From the NCBI GenBank assembly GCA_013433145.1, contig CM024191.1:5782501-5846500 (forward strand): a stretch of DNA of 64,000 bases. Direction: 5' to 3'. The translations under genes and the position numbers were made by a program. The notes under the pieces are model-generated. The model had not been told where the DNA came from and made no database searches. It was given only the letters and a program-made list of their open reading frames with translations. Every line of letters begins with the position of its first letter. Within the stretch, counting starts at the first letter, position 1. The DNA is from Ascaris suum. Its lineage: Eukaryota; Nematoda; Chromadorea; Rhabditida; Ascarididae. Shown here piece after piece: positions 37,534 to 52,800 of this stretch.

Positions 37534-40500
37534 ATGCCGCTAATCGTATTGTTGCTTATGGTTAGTAGCAGTCTGCTGTCCGTACATTCGAACGTCGCCA
37601 TCGTTAGTGAAGGCTACCAGGTAGGCTTTAAAACTTAACGCGCTTCCTTATTTGTATTTTCAACCGGTGTAGTAAATGCCTCAGATTAAATAAATGGTAC
37701 TATCACATGTCACTGATCCACAATCACAATGTGATGCAAAACAATAACAACAACAAATTCAAGCGGCTAAATGTGAAATTGCAGGTTTTCTATAAGACTA
37801 AAGGTGGTAGATAAGCCTGTTGAAAATGAAGCAGCCCTCTGAGCAAGATTTGTTTATTTGACACGTGGAAGTGATCATTGCAACAGGTAATACCTGACGG
37901 TAGATATTAGATAAGAGAAGTGCTAAAAAAACATGAATTTTGCACCTTGTTTTGTACTTCATTCGTGTATCGCTGCCAATTTAATCAAATCTCATCCATA
38001 TCAGTGTTTGATTAAAAATACCGATAATATGAAATGCTATTATACATCAACGAAAAGCAGCAACGTAAACGTATCCCTAGCTGTCTAAATGTGTATATTA
38101 GGCATTTAACTGTGAAATATTACTTGATGGTAGCAACCACACACGAGCATACTTTGTTAACTGGTTTGGAATACCATTTTTTTCGAAGTCTTAATGGGGG
38201 GCTATTTTAATTAGATATTTTTTTTATTATCTGAAATTAGGTGAGTTAATCAAGAAACATAAATATAAGTTGAAATTATAGGCGAATTAATGAAGAGAAA
38301 ATGTATGGTTTATTTATTTTCTTTTTAAATCTCTCAAAATTAGGCAAGAGATTCGAATAAACGATCACTCTCATTTCGGATAGGATCGCCTCGTTTATTC
38401 TATTTTTTTTTTTTTTTTCAGTTAGGACGCAAACATGATTGCGCATGCTAATAGCGAACCTATCTAAAACAATCACCTTGATTGCATTGAGTTGTATTGA
38501 ATAAAGTTGAGAGTTCGATGAATGAAATTCTTTGAGTCCTTTGCTTTTATTGCTTCTATTGAAATTATTCCATTCGGCCGTTCTGAACTTGTCAGCCTTT
38601 TCCATTCTTTAATTAAATTCACAACACGATTGGAACCCAACGAGGTTATCGTTCATCAGATAGAATTTAATTCCCGCTTCCATTTCTCTAAACATTACAC
38701 TAAATATATCTCATATCTGACGATTCAGAATGCCGCTGCGAATGAAAAATGTGTACCTATTACGATGCAAATGTGCAAAGATATACCTTACAACATGACC
38801 CTCTACCCGAATATTCTCGGTCATACCAAAGAAGAGGACGCCTCGCTTGAGGTTCATCAGTTTTTACCACTAGTCAAGGTAGGTTTATTATCAACCTCCT
38901 AAAATGCTTCTTCTTCTTCTTTGACTGGATTTTCAACTTATTCACGAGTCGTATTTTTATCTCGAAGGTCGTGGTTTAATGTTCATTCGTAATGTAATTT
39001 CTCTGGTTTGATTGTCTACCCTCTTGTTTTGAAGTGGGTTGAGAAGTTCTTTGCGGATTCATATTTCAGGAAATTCAAATTTGAAACGGAAACAGTGTTG
39101 TTGTATGCCTTAGTCGAACATTAAATGTCTTGTTTTTGGGTTTAATATCCGCTGAAATGAAATGCATTTGCTGACAACTATCTAAGCGTCTCTCTTGCTT
39201 TCTAGGTGAAGTGCAGCGAAGATCTGAAGTTCTTTCTTTGTACGATCTATGCACCGGTATGTACAGTGCTGGGCAGACCGATTCCACCTTGTCGTCATCT
39301 CTGCTTATCGGCCAAACTTGGTTGTGAAAATCTTATGAACAAATTCGGCTTCAAATGGCCGCCGCCACTAGCTTGTGAGCTTTTCCCCACGGATGGGATG
39401 TGCGTCGGTGAAAACCGTACCGATACTAGCACCGAGGCGCCGCATGCCCATCCACGTGCCACTATGTTCACTCAAATGGAATGCCCACACACCATGCAGG
39501 TAAACTTTCATTTCACACTTGAGTCGTGAAGGTGTGCAGCAAGGTAAAACCACCTAAAAGGCGTGCGCGAATACTCGGATCGCTTTCTTTCTGAAGTGTT
39601 TGCTCGTGGCACGAACATTTTCAAACATCATAGGCTGCTATTTGATAAGGAACTCGTGAAGCAGAAGATGAAGAAGGGTAAGAATGCACTATGCAAATGA
39701 ACCGATGAGTTTTCCGCCCAGAGCCACCTGAAAAGAAGCATTTTATTTACATTCGTCAATGAAGTTGTTGTTTATGCGGGACGAATTCTTTTCTGCATCC
39801 GAGGCGTTGGGATTTCTTTTTCGTTGTGAATGATTAGGTTTTTAAACTTCATTCATTAACATGACAGAAGAGCTAAGAATAATTCTTCGCCTATCCTCCT
39901 CTCCCCCTCCCTCTCTTCTCCTCGCCTTCTCGAATTCATTTCCAAAACTTTTGTTATATGGAGAAGTGGTCTCTGGTCGAATATGAGCACTTGAAATGGC
40001 AACAGGCAATTATCTTAGCTGGCTGCACGTAGGAAATAAAACGTTGACCATCTCTGACCATCTCTCAAATAAATGCCGGATGTGGCATTTACCCAACAGC
40101 AAATATCGCCCTAAAATTGTCGTCTTGTCAGTTCAATATAAGTTTATGATGCGATTTTGTTTGGTTGTCAGGTACTGAGTAAGTCTAAATACTCGTTGCG
40201 AGTGGCCAATACGACGTTGGAACAGTGCTCACTGCCCTGTTCGGCAGATAATCTCGTGCCGATGTTCTTCGACTCGAGGATAAGGCGTTATCTTCGTTTT
40301 TGGACAGGTACCCTTTCAGTGTGAGAACATTTTGTTCTGCTTTATTTACATCCGTGACATCCGTTCCGTTGATGGAATCGTTGATTATGCGGATGCCCGG
40401 GGAGGTGTGTTTGAGCTGTGGGAAGTTAGTACTGGTTGGTTAGTTGTGTAATGAAAAGTCGACTGTTTTTTTCTGAAATTTTGGCGAGAATGGTGCAGTG

Positions 40501-43107
40501 AAAACAACCAAAGCTATGAGAGGGAAGTTTCGCTTTTGTGGAGTGCTTTTATTGCAGGCGCGTGGGCAGTTGCGTGCTGCGCGAGTTCCCTATTCACGGT
40601 GCTAACGTTTCTGATCGATATGGGTCGCTTCGCATATCCAGTGCGCCCCATATTCTACCTGGCAATTTGCTACCTGTTCATTTCATTTGTCTATATGCTC
40701 GGCTTGGTTGCTGAGGATAAAATCTCGTGTGCTGCCGTATCAGCAAGCAATACACCGCTTGTCTCGCAGGGCATGCACAGTTTCCCATGCACGGTTGTTG
40801 CGGTTATACACTACTACTTCAGGTGTGCTATACCATATACTTCTACATCGAGACCACAGTACCACTGACGTATGTATATAACGGTATGAAAAACAATGCA
40901 CACAATTTTGATCGTTAGTAAGATTGGACTTTCAGTCGTTTTCTAGTTAGCTTCATCAAAAGATTACTAAAGACATCAGGAATGGAGAGGAGTTGTTAGT
41001 TTATGCTCCGAAGAGCTTCGAAATTGCCGCGCGTAAGTTTCCCGGAGGTTATGCACATGTTATCAGGAGATCAGGCTCTGAGAAAAAATATTCCTGTGCT
41101 TTTATTAAACGTGAGAGAAAATTAGTTAGCTGGTCATTGCTAAACCGCTTTTGCTTATCTAAGTGTATGAGTTGTCACTTGGAATTTGCGGCTGAAAGTG
41201 CCTTACATGTCAGTAGGAACAACTTGAAACTTGCCAAGCATTAAAGTTTGTTTTCATTAAGGGCATTATGAAGTGAGTTTTCACATACCTGTAATATTTT
41301 CTATTGTAGTGTAGCGAGCAGCGTTTGGTGGGTGGTGCTTTGTGTAGCGTGGTTCCTGGCTGCTAACCTGAAATGGGCGCAAGAGTCAATAGAAGGACTC
41401 TCATCGTATTTCCATATGCTCGCTTGGGGTATTCCGGCATTTCTGACGATCGCTGTTCTCGTTACTAATAGCATCGATGGGGATCTCTTTACGGGAATCT
41501 GCTCGGTGGGCAACTTGAAGCCATCTGCTCTTTTCAACTTCGTTTTCATACCAATCTTCACGTGCATCGGTTCGTTTGTTGCACTTCAATATTCTAAGTG
41601 AAAAGTTCTGCTATATTTCTGTGCGTAAATTTGACTATCTGTCTCATATATTTGGACAGGTATTAATTAGTACGCTATTTATGGACTTTATACCTATACT
41701 GTTGTTACTTTGTAATGTTAACCTTTCGTGTGTGCAGGCTAATTCGCGTAGGAAATGAAGAAATCGATTCTCGTTGCCGAAGTGAAATTACATCTTTAAT
41801 CCGTTTTTCATTTCTTTTTTTTTTGTTTTTATTTATGCTTCCTTAAAAATTGCAGTTGATTTTGAAAAATTTGCCACTTTTTCGTGCAGATCATTTATAA
41901 AAACGGTAAGCGCTGATTTTCGCTTTGCCAGTATATGAAAGAAGTCGTTGTTTTCAAGCGGCCGCTCAAATGTTGCGTTAGATAGGTGGATTTAACCTTC
42001 CAAAATGATGAAGGCGGATGTGGTAAATATGCAACATTATACATTTGTACAAAATGCATTTAATCGTTTAGGCGGATCTCTTTAAACGAGAAATTGTCAA
42101 ACGCGAATGGAAGTACGCTTTCACTGGAGTCTTTTTTTGCATGGGAAAGAAAGCAACGCTCGGAGATATTAGCGTATAAATTTTTATGAGGCTTTATTGA
42201 TAAAAGATTGCCATTTAAATATAATTGGAAATGGCGCTTGAAAAAAAATTGGCGAAAAGTTGTTTATTCAATAAAAGAAAGCTAACTGATGTTTGCGATT
42301 GTTAAAAGATTTCTAGGTGTTCCACTATGAATACATCAAGACAAAACGGTGGGAAGTTTCGTTCTTTCTTCATCCATGTGTGAGGGCGTAATGATCTTTA
42401 TTGGCCCGTTACATGCGTTAATCGATGAGCCGTTTGCAAATGAGTCTTTACAAATTACGTTTGCCTCTATGAGCGTTTTGGTTTCCCCAGTCGAGGATTG
42501 GTGCCTCCAGCCCATTATATGCAGATTAGCACCATTATATGAATAGGAAGTACCAGTAGCAACCCCTAAAATTATAGTCAACTCATCAATACCGCAGTGA
42601 ATCGCAGTGACCTGTATGATTTCATTATTAATTTTAGCACTTGGTCTATTGTTGCTTGGTTGTGGGATCGTCTCAATGTTACGTATTCGACGCTACATAA
42701 AATTCAAACATAGTGATATCGATCAGAATATACGAAAGCTCGAGAAGCTCATGCTACGTATTTGTGCTTTCGCATTCATGTATACATTGCCAACAATGGT
42801 AAGCGCGGCATGCCTCGCATATGAGGCTTTCATGATGGAAAGTTGGATGGCGAATTGGCTTGCGATGCGTTGCGCACGTAAGGATCGTGCTATGTTCGGA
42901 TTCTCGTTGCCACGTCAAACGTGTGTCGTTCATGAGAATGTACGGCCACCGGATTTGTTAATTTACTTTTTCAAGTATTTGATGCAACTGGTGGTCGGTA
43001 TAACGTGCGCCGTATGGGTGTGTAGCAGTAAGACGTTGAATAGCTATTCACAAGCGTATGCGCGTATTGTCCACGGGCGTTCACAAGTACCCACTCGGGT
43101 ACATTAG
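37534..43107 (+). CDS. mom-5: Frizzled Wnt receptor (complete, 7 exons, 563 residues)
   Basis: This is a seven-pass plasma-membrane Wnt receptor. Exons: 37534-37620, 38729-38878, 39206-39499, 40172-40307, 40558-40822, 41310-41569, 42608-43107; phases 0,0,0,1/2,2/1,1/2. A signal peptide ([16 protein letters not shown]) is followed by the cysteine-rich domain ([57 protein letters not shown]). Then come a linker, the first membrane helix ([19 protein letters not shown]), [28 protein letters not shown] and [15 protein letters not shown]. The usual C-terminal KTxxxW Dishevelled-binding motif reads KTLNSY at residues 539-544, so Trp is replaced by Tyr. The tail is only 25 residues long from that Lys. 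The symbol rests on family plus linkage to the tetraspanin and LTV1 genes; another Frizzled (for example mig-1 or cfz-2) is possible. Confidence 0.95.
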
Positions 43108-43235
43108 CTAATGCATTTGTGCTTCTGAATTCCGCTCTTCATGTGTTTCCCTCGTTTCGAATTGATCCCCATCCTCTATTTGGACTTAATTCATCTACAG
43201 AGTATTTTTCTTGAAAGGCTTGCTTGTTTTTTATG

Positions 43236-43241
43236 AATAAA
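43236..43241 (+). terminator. AATAAA poly(A) signal of frizzled
   Basis: Hexamer 129 bases after the TAG stop at 43105-43107, giving a short 3' UTR. Confidence 0.5.
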
Positions 43242-46200
43242 GAAAGTGCGCCATCCTCACACCTTTGAAGTAGTAGAATGGTACTAATAATAAGACGAGT
43301 GGAATCGATTCGAATAGATTTTTTTTTAAACAAAAGAGTTGTTAGTAGTTGAGTAAGAAAGGTAGGGGGAGCGAGAGGGAGTAACTTGTTTATTTGTTGG
43401 AGGTCAACATTCATTTATTAAATTATTTAGCAAATTGCTGACATTTCAACGTATCGTAGGTTAAAGTGCGAGATTGATCGTGCACAAATCGATTTGAGGT
43501 TCTACTAAAGCGCTTTACTTCTTCTTTTTTTTTTTTCACTGAAACGAGCATGACGTCATCCGACATGACCTATTCTGAGTTTTTTTTTTCTCTAATTTTT
43601 GCTTATCATCCTCTATTCTCAAAAGCGGTGCTTCCTTAAATATGGTGCTTATCACCGCAGCACAAAAATCATTTCATTACGTATTATTGCATTTCGTAGT
43701 GTGCTAGAAGCACATAATGAGAACATGGTATCTTTATTTGCAAAGGAATTGTTTACTTTTTTTGTAAGTTCTTTCGATGATTGTTGTTTTGTTTATTTTT
43801 TATTTTTTGCTTTTATTTTTTTCTTAAAAGACATTTTTATTGGCATTTTGATCGATTTGTAATTCCTCTTTAAAGCGATATAATTTGCATATAATCTTCA
43901 ATTTGCTCTAAAATTATCTGTGCTGCAGTAGTGAACGCCAAAATTGAGCGTATAATCTTCTTCTATTTGATATGATATATACATATATCCATTGTTTCCC
44001 CATATTTTCCCCATTTCAATTTTTTTTTCTTTACCACTTCCGCTGCTATTTATATGCAAATACCATACTTGTCTTGCATTAATGAGCTGCACTTTTTTCA
44101 ACCTCTGTTTAGATATGCTGTATAATTTGATACGAAAGAATGCATTGATACTAAACTATATTTTGCATTTTTTGTATCATTTTGATGTGCAGCATCGAGC
44201 ATTTAGCAGATGCGATATACATTTCATCAATGTGTTTGTTTACAAATATTTACAGACTGAAGGCGTCTCTTGTTTACAAATTGTAAACATTTACGTCGGT
44301 TTAAGTGTTTATGATTGCACTTGAAACTTATTTCCTATTATTCTCGTTGATATTTCATATCGAAATCGTTGAGTCAATCTAAAACAATGGCATTTAAGTT
44401 AAAATACACAAGTATATCTAGATCGATGATCGACGTCCTTCCTATTCTATATGTATTTTATGTAATTCGTTGTGTATATCGTTCATGCAATTTGTTGACA
44501 GTATTATATCGTTTAGCTTTTATTTTAAATGCTAGAAGTACCGCAGCAATGAGGCTGATTCGTTTTATCGAATTTCCACCATCGAACAAATTCAATAGTG
44601 AATGAATTAGCATCACTTCATTGCTAATACTTTTGAATTATATCATCGAGAAGCGCATTTTCCCTCTAATGTATCGCTCATTCATCCGTTTGTATTCCGA
44701 AATATTTCGTAATTTAGGTTTCATAAGCGTATTCTAAAAAAAGTCTCACGTTACTCACCCATGTTGATGAAAGTGCTTCTTTCCTTTTTGTTTTCACCTA
44801 AGTGCTTCTCTGCTAGCAGCAAATAGTACTGTTTCGTAAGATTTGAAAGAGGGCGACGTTAAGGTTGGACGGCCGATGTTGAAGTTTTGCAACTTCAGGT
44901 GGAGACTAACGATTCATCTCTCGAGAAGTGAGCCTATAAAATGCAGCTTCCGGCGATATGTTTATGCTTTTGTAAGGTTTTTTTCTCTCTTTTTTTTGCA
45001 TTTTCGGGATTTTTTTCGAAGGTGTTCGTGATATTCGCGTTTTATAAGACGCGTTTTTACTAGTTTCTCTATGCTTTCTTTCATTGATCATCTCTAATTC
45101 CACTACGTAAACATATTTGTACTTATATTTAATAATTCCACTAATTTTGCGACATTTATGCCCCATGAGGTATTTTTTGAACTGCTTATTATCGATGGTA
45201 TGCTTCCTTAGATAAATTTGCTTGGTTATAATTTCGTTTTAATGGTTATATAAGCGTGTTCTTGGAACGAATATTTGTTGTATGATGTGCAACGAATGAT
45301 GTTTTTTTTTTCTTTTGTATCGTATCACAACGGCTCTTCGCCTTAGTTTTCACCAATTCATATGGATTACTTATGGAGATTGGTGCATCTGTTTGTCTTC
45401 GTGGATATGATATGAAATAGGATCAAGTTCGTTGGGGACATATGAAGTACTGAGCATATAACATGGAAGAACCATCATAATTATGCCAGTTAGTTGTGTG
45501 TTATTGTGATGGAGAGGAGGGAGGAATAGTCTGAAATAGGCGTTTTGCCGTTGAGTGCTGTCGTTTGCGTTTCTTTTGTACTAGTTTGTTTGCTTGCCTC
45601 TAAATGGGTGCTATATGCAAATTGCAACGTGCTCTCCAGCTCGATTCAAGGTATTCGTCGTGCGTTTATGCAGGGTGTGTCCTTTTGTCTCTTATGCGTT
45701 GTACAGTACAGCTATTTGAATAAATCTCGCTGTATTTAAATTTACACGTCTTAACATTACTCAGCGGTATCGCTATTTCAGAAAAAACTTCGTATACAAC
45801 AGGAATGGAACGCTCCGAAATCAACGATATTATTTGAACGTATTGGGAAGGAGTGGGGCTCTAAGTTTTGATCTCTTCTGTTTCAATTTTCAGCTTGTAC
45901 TTTTGGTATTTCTTAACGGCAGCTGCTATACATATAGGCGCCTAATAGTGGAACACCAATTCATGCGTATCTTACTCGGCTGGATTGCTTTTTTTTTTCA
46001 TTGAAACGACGACGCTGAAGAGGCGTGCCGGATGTTATAATAATAATTCTTCAATTGGCGTTGTAGTTGATAATATTGCTTCGCGCATGCGGATACTACG
46101 ATTTTGAGTAAACAGAATAGCGCAGCACTTTTATTCTATGCTATTGGCACATGCATTATTTATAATCAAAAAGCGAGAAACACCTTCAAATCGGAAATGA

Positions 46201-46835
46201 AGCGTTTTTCTTTTCGCACATATATCGAATCACATTTTAATTTAAGAAAAAAAGTAAACATTTCATAGGGAACGTTTAGTTCATATCTTATTTCACTTAA
46301 ATAGAATGGTACTACGTGCTAGGAAAAAGCCTTCTCAGAGGAGGCTCTCTTGCAATTTACTCGTCGTTGGATACACCTCAGCACAATTACAGATCGCATG
46401 GATGGCCGAATTGAATTGAAAAAAAATTGACGTTCGATTAACGAAAATGACAAACGATTACGCGATTTGTGGAATTTTCACGTTATGCCCATCGACAATG
46501 CTTATTTTATCGTTCTTAGTTTAAAAGCCTAATAAAGAGATCACTAATGAAGTTGCGAACGTATGCTTCTGCTGATAGAAATATAAAAGAAAAGTGAAAT
46601 GGGCACAATGATTTCCAGCCCCCCAAAAAAAGCGTTTGATGCGTATAGTTGTGAATGTTAATGATAGTGTTTGTGAATTGGATGATAAGCATAAAATAGC
46701 GTAATATGCATTTGAATATTTCGATGGCGTTGAACGAAGCGACTCCTTCTAACGAATATGATCGTTGAGGAAGAATTTCGGCATGACGAGATGACATCTG
46801 GAGCACACTAGCCGAAGAGATTCTTTGTTGTGCAT
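43242..46835. other. Convergent intergenic region between frizzled and tetraspanin
   Basis: About 3.6 kb, AT-rich, between two gene 3' ends. Open frames are short and T-rich (for example 43599-43862 and 43992-44324 on the plus strand) with no splice-joined structure. I see no gene here. Confidence 0.5.
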
Positions 46836-49800
46836 TTAGTAGTAGAAGTCGTGGAAATCCTTGAGAATACTCTTCGATAAGCAACATGCGAAGCAAATAC
46901 CCACCACTTGGACAGCTCCAATCAGCGCACTGATTCCACCGACAAGAGCCGCATTCACGATGAGCCAATGCTCGAGTCGAGCCATACAACCTGAACTCCA
47001 TCCATTTTTCTTCTATTTGTGTTGTTCTTTCGCAAAGAGAATACTAACAAATATGGTGAAAAATTGAATTATAAGAAAAAGAGTTAAGGTTTATGAACGT
47101 TGAAAAGCACCGACATATATACAGAGCAATGGTTACTTTCTCGCCGCAAAAGGAAACTCTTGTTTATAAAATTGTTCACAAGTTTTCAACGTTATTTTTT
47201 GTTGGTATCACTTTGAACGACGTCTTTATCAAATTTTTGCTCAGCTGTTGTTTCCAAATTCTTCAAAACAACTGGTCTAAGTGAGAGAGAATTTTTAAAT
47301 TATATGCTCTCCCCTCTCCCTTCAGCGTCCCAGTCATCTCTGAAGCATCTCAGGATTTTGTGATCGACCCGATAATCTCATATGTGACTGATGTGATTGA
47401 GTATAAATGAATCTTCTTATCTCTAAATATCAACTAATTCTGCTGAGAGTCCTCGTTCTTATCAGAGATATTCCCCTAATAAAACGTATCGATGATCTAG
47501 AAATCATGCTAGAATCTAGATTAGAGTTCGCTGTTGACTATGGCGAAAAAGTGATAAAAGCACAATAATACAGTTTACTTTGCACTTCATGCTTTTAATC
47601 TAGATAGCGATTTTTTTAATTTACACCTATAAGACATCGGTCGTACTTGTCGTCGATTTTGGCAGCATTATCCGCTCTAAATGATTTAAACTTATCCATA
47701 AAGAATTCAAATTTATTGGACATATTTTGTCCGGAAATGATTAACTGAAAGAGTAGCTAAATTTCTGCTTACTTTCGATAACTCCAAATGGCATGAATGA
47801 GGATGTGAATTGCAGTCATAGGAAATAAGGCAAATTGTTAGTGACATCGATAGGACTTACAAAGTAATTAACGAGCATAATGATCCAGACTATAGAGTTT
47901 ATTTGATTTCGCATCTAGCGATATTATAATGCGAACAAACGATTTCAATATTCGAATGTAAGATTTTAAATGTGATATGCGCAAATAATTTCCCAAAGCA
48001 GGTAGTTATCTACAGCCGGCTGCCCTAAAGAATTGCAGCGTGGTCCTAAAAGGTTATCTGTGCTGCTGCATTGAGCGACTTCTTTGTGAAGGGGGTGCAT
48101 CCGTCTGCTCGATACTCATATCGACATTACGTTTCTATGTGTCTCATTTTTGTGCGTCCGATTTAAAAAAAATTTTTTCTGTGTTGATGATGGTGGATGT
48201 CTACATCGACCGCTTGAATAGAATATTTCAGTGTTTCGATGCTATTGGCAACCTCAGCAAACATTACTTCATTGTCAGCCTATTTCTGTCTGAGTAGTTC
48301 CGTTGTTCCATGTGGACGAAAATGGATTACGACGACAATTCCTACCACCTTTTGGGTGGTATCGCACCTTTCCGAAATCCCGAAACCAAGAAGACCGAAG
48401 AATGCAGAGGTATGCGGCTTTTTCTGGGTGCATAGTTGCTGAAATTGCCACAGATACCTGAAGGATGTAGGTTCTGCTCTATGCGTCCACATCCAGGACT
48501 TGGGTGCATGCAGCACGAATTGGGCGGTGTGACCCAATCGGTGTGATTATGCACACCACAGCATGCGAACTGCATTTGCGTCTGATCCCATGCTATTCTA
48601 ACGCCGGCCGATCGGTTGTAACGGCCCAATCCAAGCGTCAATTGTTGCGAAAGTGATGCCTGTAATTTTTCTTTTTGGCTTTCTCTTATTATCATAAAGT
48701 CGCTTCATTTAGGACTCGTTTTTGTGTACATCGATCGGTGTTAACTGCGCGTAAATCTTGAGTCAGTCGTGATTTTTATTAACCCCTGTCGACGTTGGTC
48801 CACCAAAATGGAATATGGTGACCTGCAAGGTGAGTTAAAAAAACGCACACTACAAACTTGATGATAGCATAACACGCATTTGCAAAACAAATTAGAGAAA
48901 ATGCATAAAAGCGCATTCCAACAAATATGAACTCGAAAGCTTATGACACATACTTTCAATAATCTGGATGAGGTAACAGCTGGTCGCTGTCAATTAAAAT
49001 CAAGGTTGACACTTGCGATGTGCAGGTTGCGCTTTTTCCAAAGGTTCTCTTATTTAAAAGCCTTGTTTTTTTGCACAACCTTTAATTAATTTTGAAAGAA
49101 TGTTTATTCGTTTATTCGTTTTCTAAATATACTCCCCACCTGCAATATCTCCTTTCTCCCTCGTTCGCTCGAAAACAATAAAAAAGTGTTTTTTTCATTG
49201 AAAAAAAAAAGTCAACGGCTGCGAATCACAGGTGGCCTAGTTTCCCAAAAGACATTCTGCGTAATGCAAGGCGCATGAAGAACCAAACACCCGTTCATCC
49301 TACGCAATAGCGGTCCAAAAGCCCGGGGACCAACTGTCCTACACCCATCATCGGAGATGGTATCGATAAACAACGAAATTCGGAATTGATATCAGTTGCC
49401 AGTTCAGTACCACCCACGAGCAATGCGAATAGGAGCGCTACAGGAATGTGACTATCTCACTGCGTTAGCGCGGTGACTCGGAAGAAAATTCTTTCTAAAG
49501 ATAACTGAAATTTCCAACGAATCAAAATTATTAAAAAAACCTTCAATTGACTAAAATTTGCCTCTCTTATATGACTAGTGGATTCAGTTTTTGCTTTAAA
49601 TTTCGTATCAAATATTGCAACCGTCCAATTGCTTATTTCTTGCAACAATCTCCTAATTTGCCAATAAGAGGTGCTACAGATGGATGAATTCATACGTATA
49701 GGCAGATAAGATCATTGACATAGTTCGTTTTACGTTACAATACAAAAAAAAAATCGTAGTAGAATTTTGAAATTCTCTCACAAATAACTGAATAGAAATA

Positions 49801-52800
49801 TATTAAAAGCGAACATTAAATTAATAATAGTATTGGATATTATATCCTACTATAAGGTAATAGTGGATATTAATTGAATGATGATTTCTTTCTGAGTTTT
49901 AGCACTGATCGAAATGTTAATGACCTCCTCTTTCGCTAGTAGTACACGTTATATGGAGAAATTTTCAAGTCAGTTTAAAAAAAAATTTTTACTCGAACTT
50001 TGAGCATTTCCATAGAAATTTTCCTATTTAAAAAAGAATCCGCATAGTTCATGCAAAAAGATTTATTGCATTGAGCATTAGTGACACATCAAAAGTGGTC
50101 GAATTTTGCAATGAGAAAATGGCGATTTTTATTGAAATGGGAAAATTCACTTCATCTATTCTTGCTGCTAGATCAGTGGGAATTTTCACTCGTCACTCAT
50201 ATATGTTTTCTTTAGTTCAATGATGCCTACGAGGCAAAAAGGTTTTAGAGAAATTATATAATAGTAATACTAGAGATATAAATGAACTTACTTGAAGGGG
50301 CTCATGAAGTGCGTACGCAGCAATAGCTGCAGCGGTCTCGACGAGTAGCACGAGTGCGAGCAGTACAGCGAAACTCACCGTTAGGCAATAGTTCTCGCGG
50401 ATGGCACCGCAACAACCGAGGAAGCCAAGCAAAGCGCATAAAGCGCCCGCCGTTAACAATAGGATTGGTGTGGCAAGCCTTTCGTCGCCTAATATATCCA
50501 ATAGGCCCGTATATTTGAGCTGCAATACCGCTCCGGCCACAACAAGTGCAAGTCCACCCACCTGTAATTTACGATTCTTTCGATTCACCTGTTTACCCTG
50601 TCGCAAGTTCGATAGTTTAGTTCCTATACACGTCTGTACTATATCGCCGAGCTGTTAAAATGACAGCCGAAACGCTTCATTGACGCGTTCGTCACTAATA
50701 GTAAACCTCATATGAAAGATGCAATTTATGGCTAGGAGTACATAACGACTGCATTGGAACCGACTCCGAAATTTGGTTTTCTTTCTATTTTTAGAACGGA
50801 AGCGAGCGTCGCTCATATTTTAATGCAATCTGAGTGATGATTTAAGAAAACCTTCAAATTTGAATATTCTACATTAATATCAATTAGGAGTAAAGCCGAT
50901 CTTTGGGAAATGAAAGAATTTCTTCTCCTATTTAAACCTCTTTGAAGGATATTTTATGTCGTTTATGATTGCAAAGGTAGTAGTGTGCTTCCTTTTTTTT
51001 TTCTAGACGTTCAGCTTTCCTAATTCTCAAAAACTGATTTCATTACACGGTCTTTCATTATAGCAGATTCATCTCATGATGCTAAAAATGAGCAGCACTC
51101 ATAACATCAACTCTCACAGCATTTTATCCCATTGGATCGACTTCATGAGTTTTCCTAAGAAAAAAAAAGGCAGTTGATAAATCTGTTTATTCATCCGGAT
51201 GTGACAAGTTCTTTTTTTTCTTTTTTTGAAGTTTAATCTCTAGTTGGATTACGAGATGGAAAAAGTTTGGAGATACATGGAGAACGGTCATACACAGATG
51301 GAGACGCGTAACATAGCTGAATGTCTGATCATGTGGTATGATTTATTTTCTTCAATTACGCATATCAGCAATATGGAAATATGTAAGATTTAAGCCGGAT
51401 CGGTCAACTCATTGCCAAAACATAAATACTCTCCTACTGTACGGTAATTCCGCTTTTACAGTTCCATTATTCCGGCAGTTTTCCGGATTCCGATTCTCGT
51501 TTTGCAGTTGAAATGTGCGTTAGCGCCTTTAATTAGAGTATCAGTTTTCTGGAGTTCCTACAGTTGCTCATTTTTTTAAAAAAATCTCTTCTTTTACAGG
51601 CCTAATATAGGCCATAATCTTTCCTTTCTTGAACTGCATTTGATGTTGTTTCAAGTCTTATTTTATGGACTATAAGAACATCGAAATGATTGTTCTCCAC
51701 TTATAAAATTTTCATAAGCAGCCTTTATTTTGCACATTCAATGCATAGAATAGCTTCTTTATGGAGTTATTCGTGACAGAATATGAACGGCTAAAATCAA
51801 AACAAAAATTATCGACGCTTTCAAAGAAATTGCAATAAATATTTCCCTTTTATCGAATTGTTCATTATATTGACAATAAATAAATTTATAATTACTTTAA
51901 AAATAATAATTGAAAGTGACAGAGAAATTTTTAATTTTTTAATAATCTCAAAGTGTAAAAGATTAAAATATCTACACTACGAAATATTTGCATATATCTA
52001 AATAAGAAAATATTTAGCAATAATCAAAAGCAATTAAATTAGTCGCCATCATTTTAACGCTTATATTTTGCAAAAAAAAAAAAAGCAATAGAATTTTTGT
52101 CGACGTAACTCATCGGAGAATTCACATATATATGGTGACGTTCAAAAACCATTACAATTGAAGATACGAACCGTTTGCTAAAGAGTAACATTGCAAAGAA
52201 TGAGCAAATCCTCTTATTTGTATCAAATAAATGAAAGAAAATTCTCCTGCGGTTGAGTTCTTGACATTCGCACAAGAAAGCGAGGAAAAAATTTGGAAAT
52301 TTGCATAAACGATTTTTGATTGTTTTGCATAATACAAAAAAAAAACCGTCGCAATTTTGCATATGAATATTCCTATATTTATATTTCGAAATGCCTTTAT
52401 TAGCATATCACCACGCAAAAGATGCAACTGTTATAAGGGTGCAATCGCTATGAAGATGAGACGTTCCTCATGCTTCCTGTTCTAATATGGTCGAATTCAT
52501 AATGCATGGCAACATTTATTGCATTCTTCTCGCCAATTTTTTTGTATTTTAAAGTGATTTTCTTCCGTTACAATTACGGAAACGTTCGCTTCGCATATTT
52601 TCTCAACTCACAAATAAAATTATCCCTTAAAGAGGGAGAGGAAATGAAGCGTTAATAATGATAAGCATAAAACGCGAGAGAGAGAAATTTTTTTTTCATA
52701 TAGTAGGGAGATAACGAGAAAGAAGTGAGCATCTAAAGAGTGGAACTTTCGTTATTCCATAAATTGCCAAAGAATATAGCGGAGACAGGAATTTGAAATG

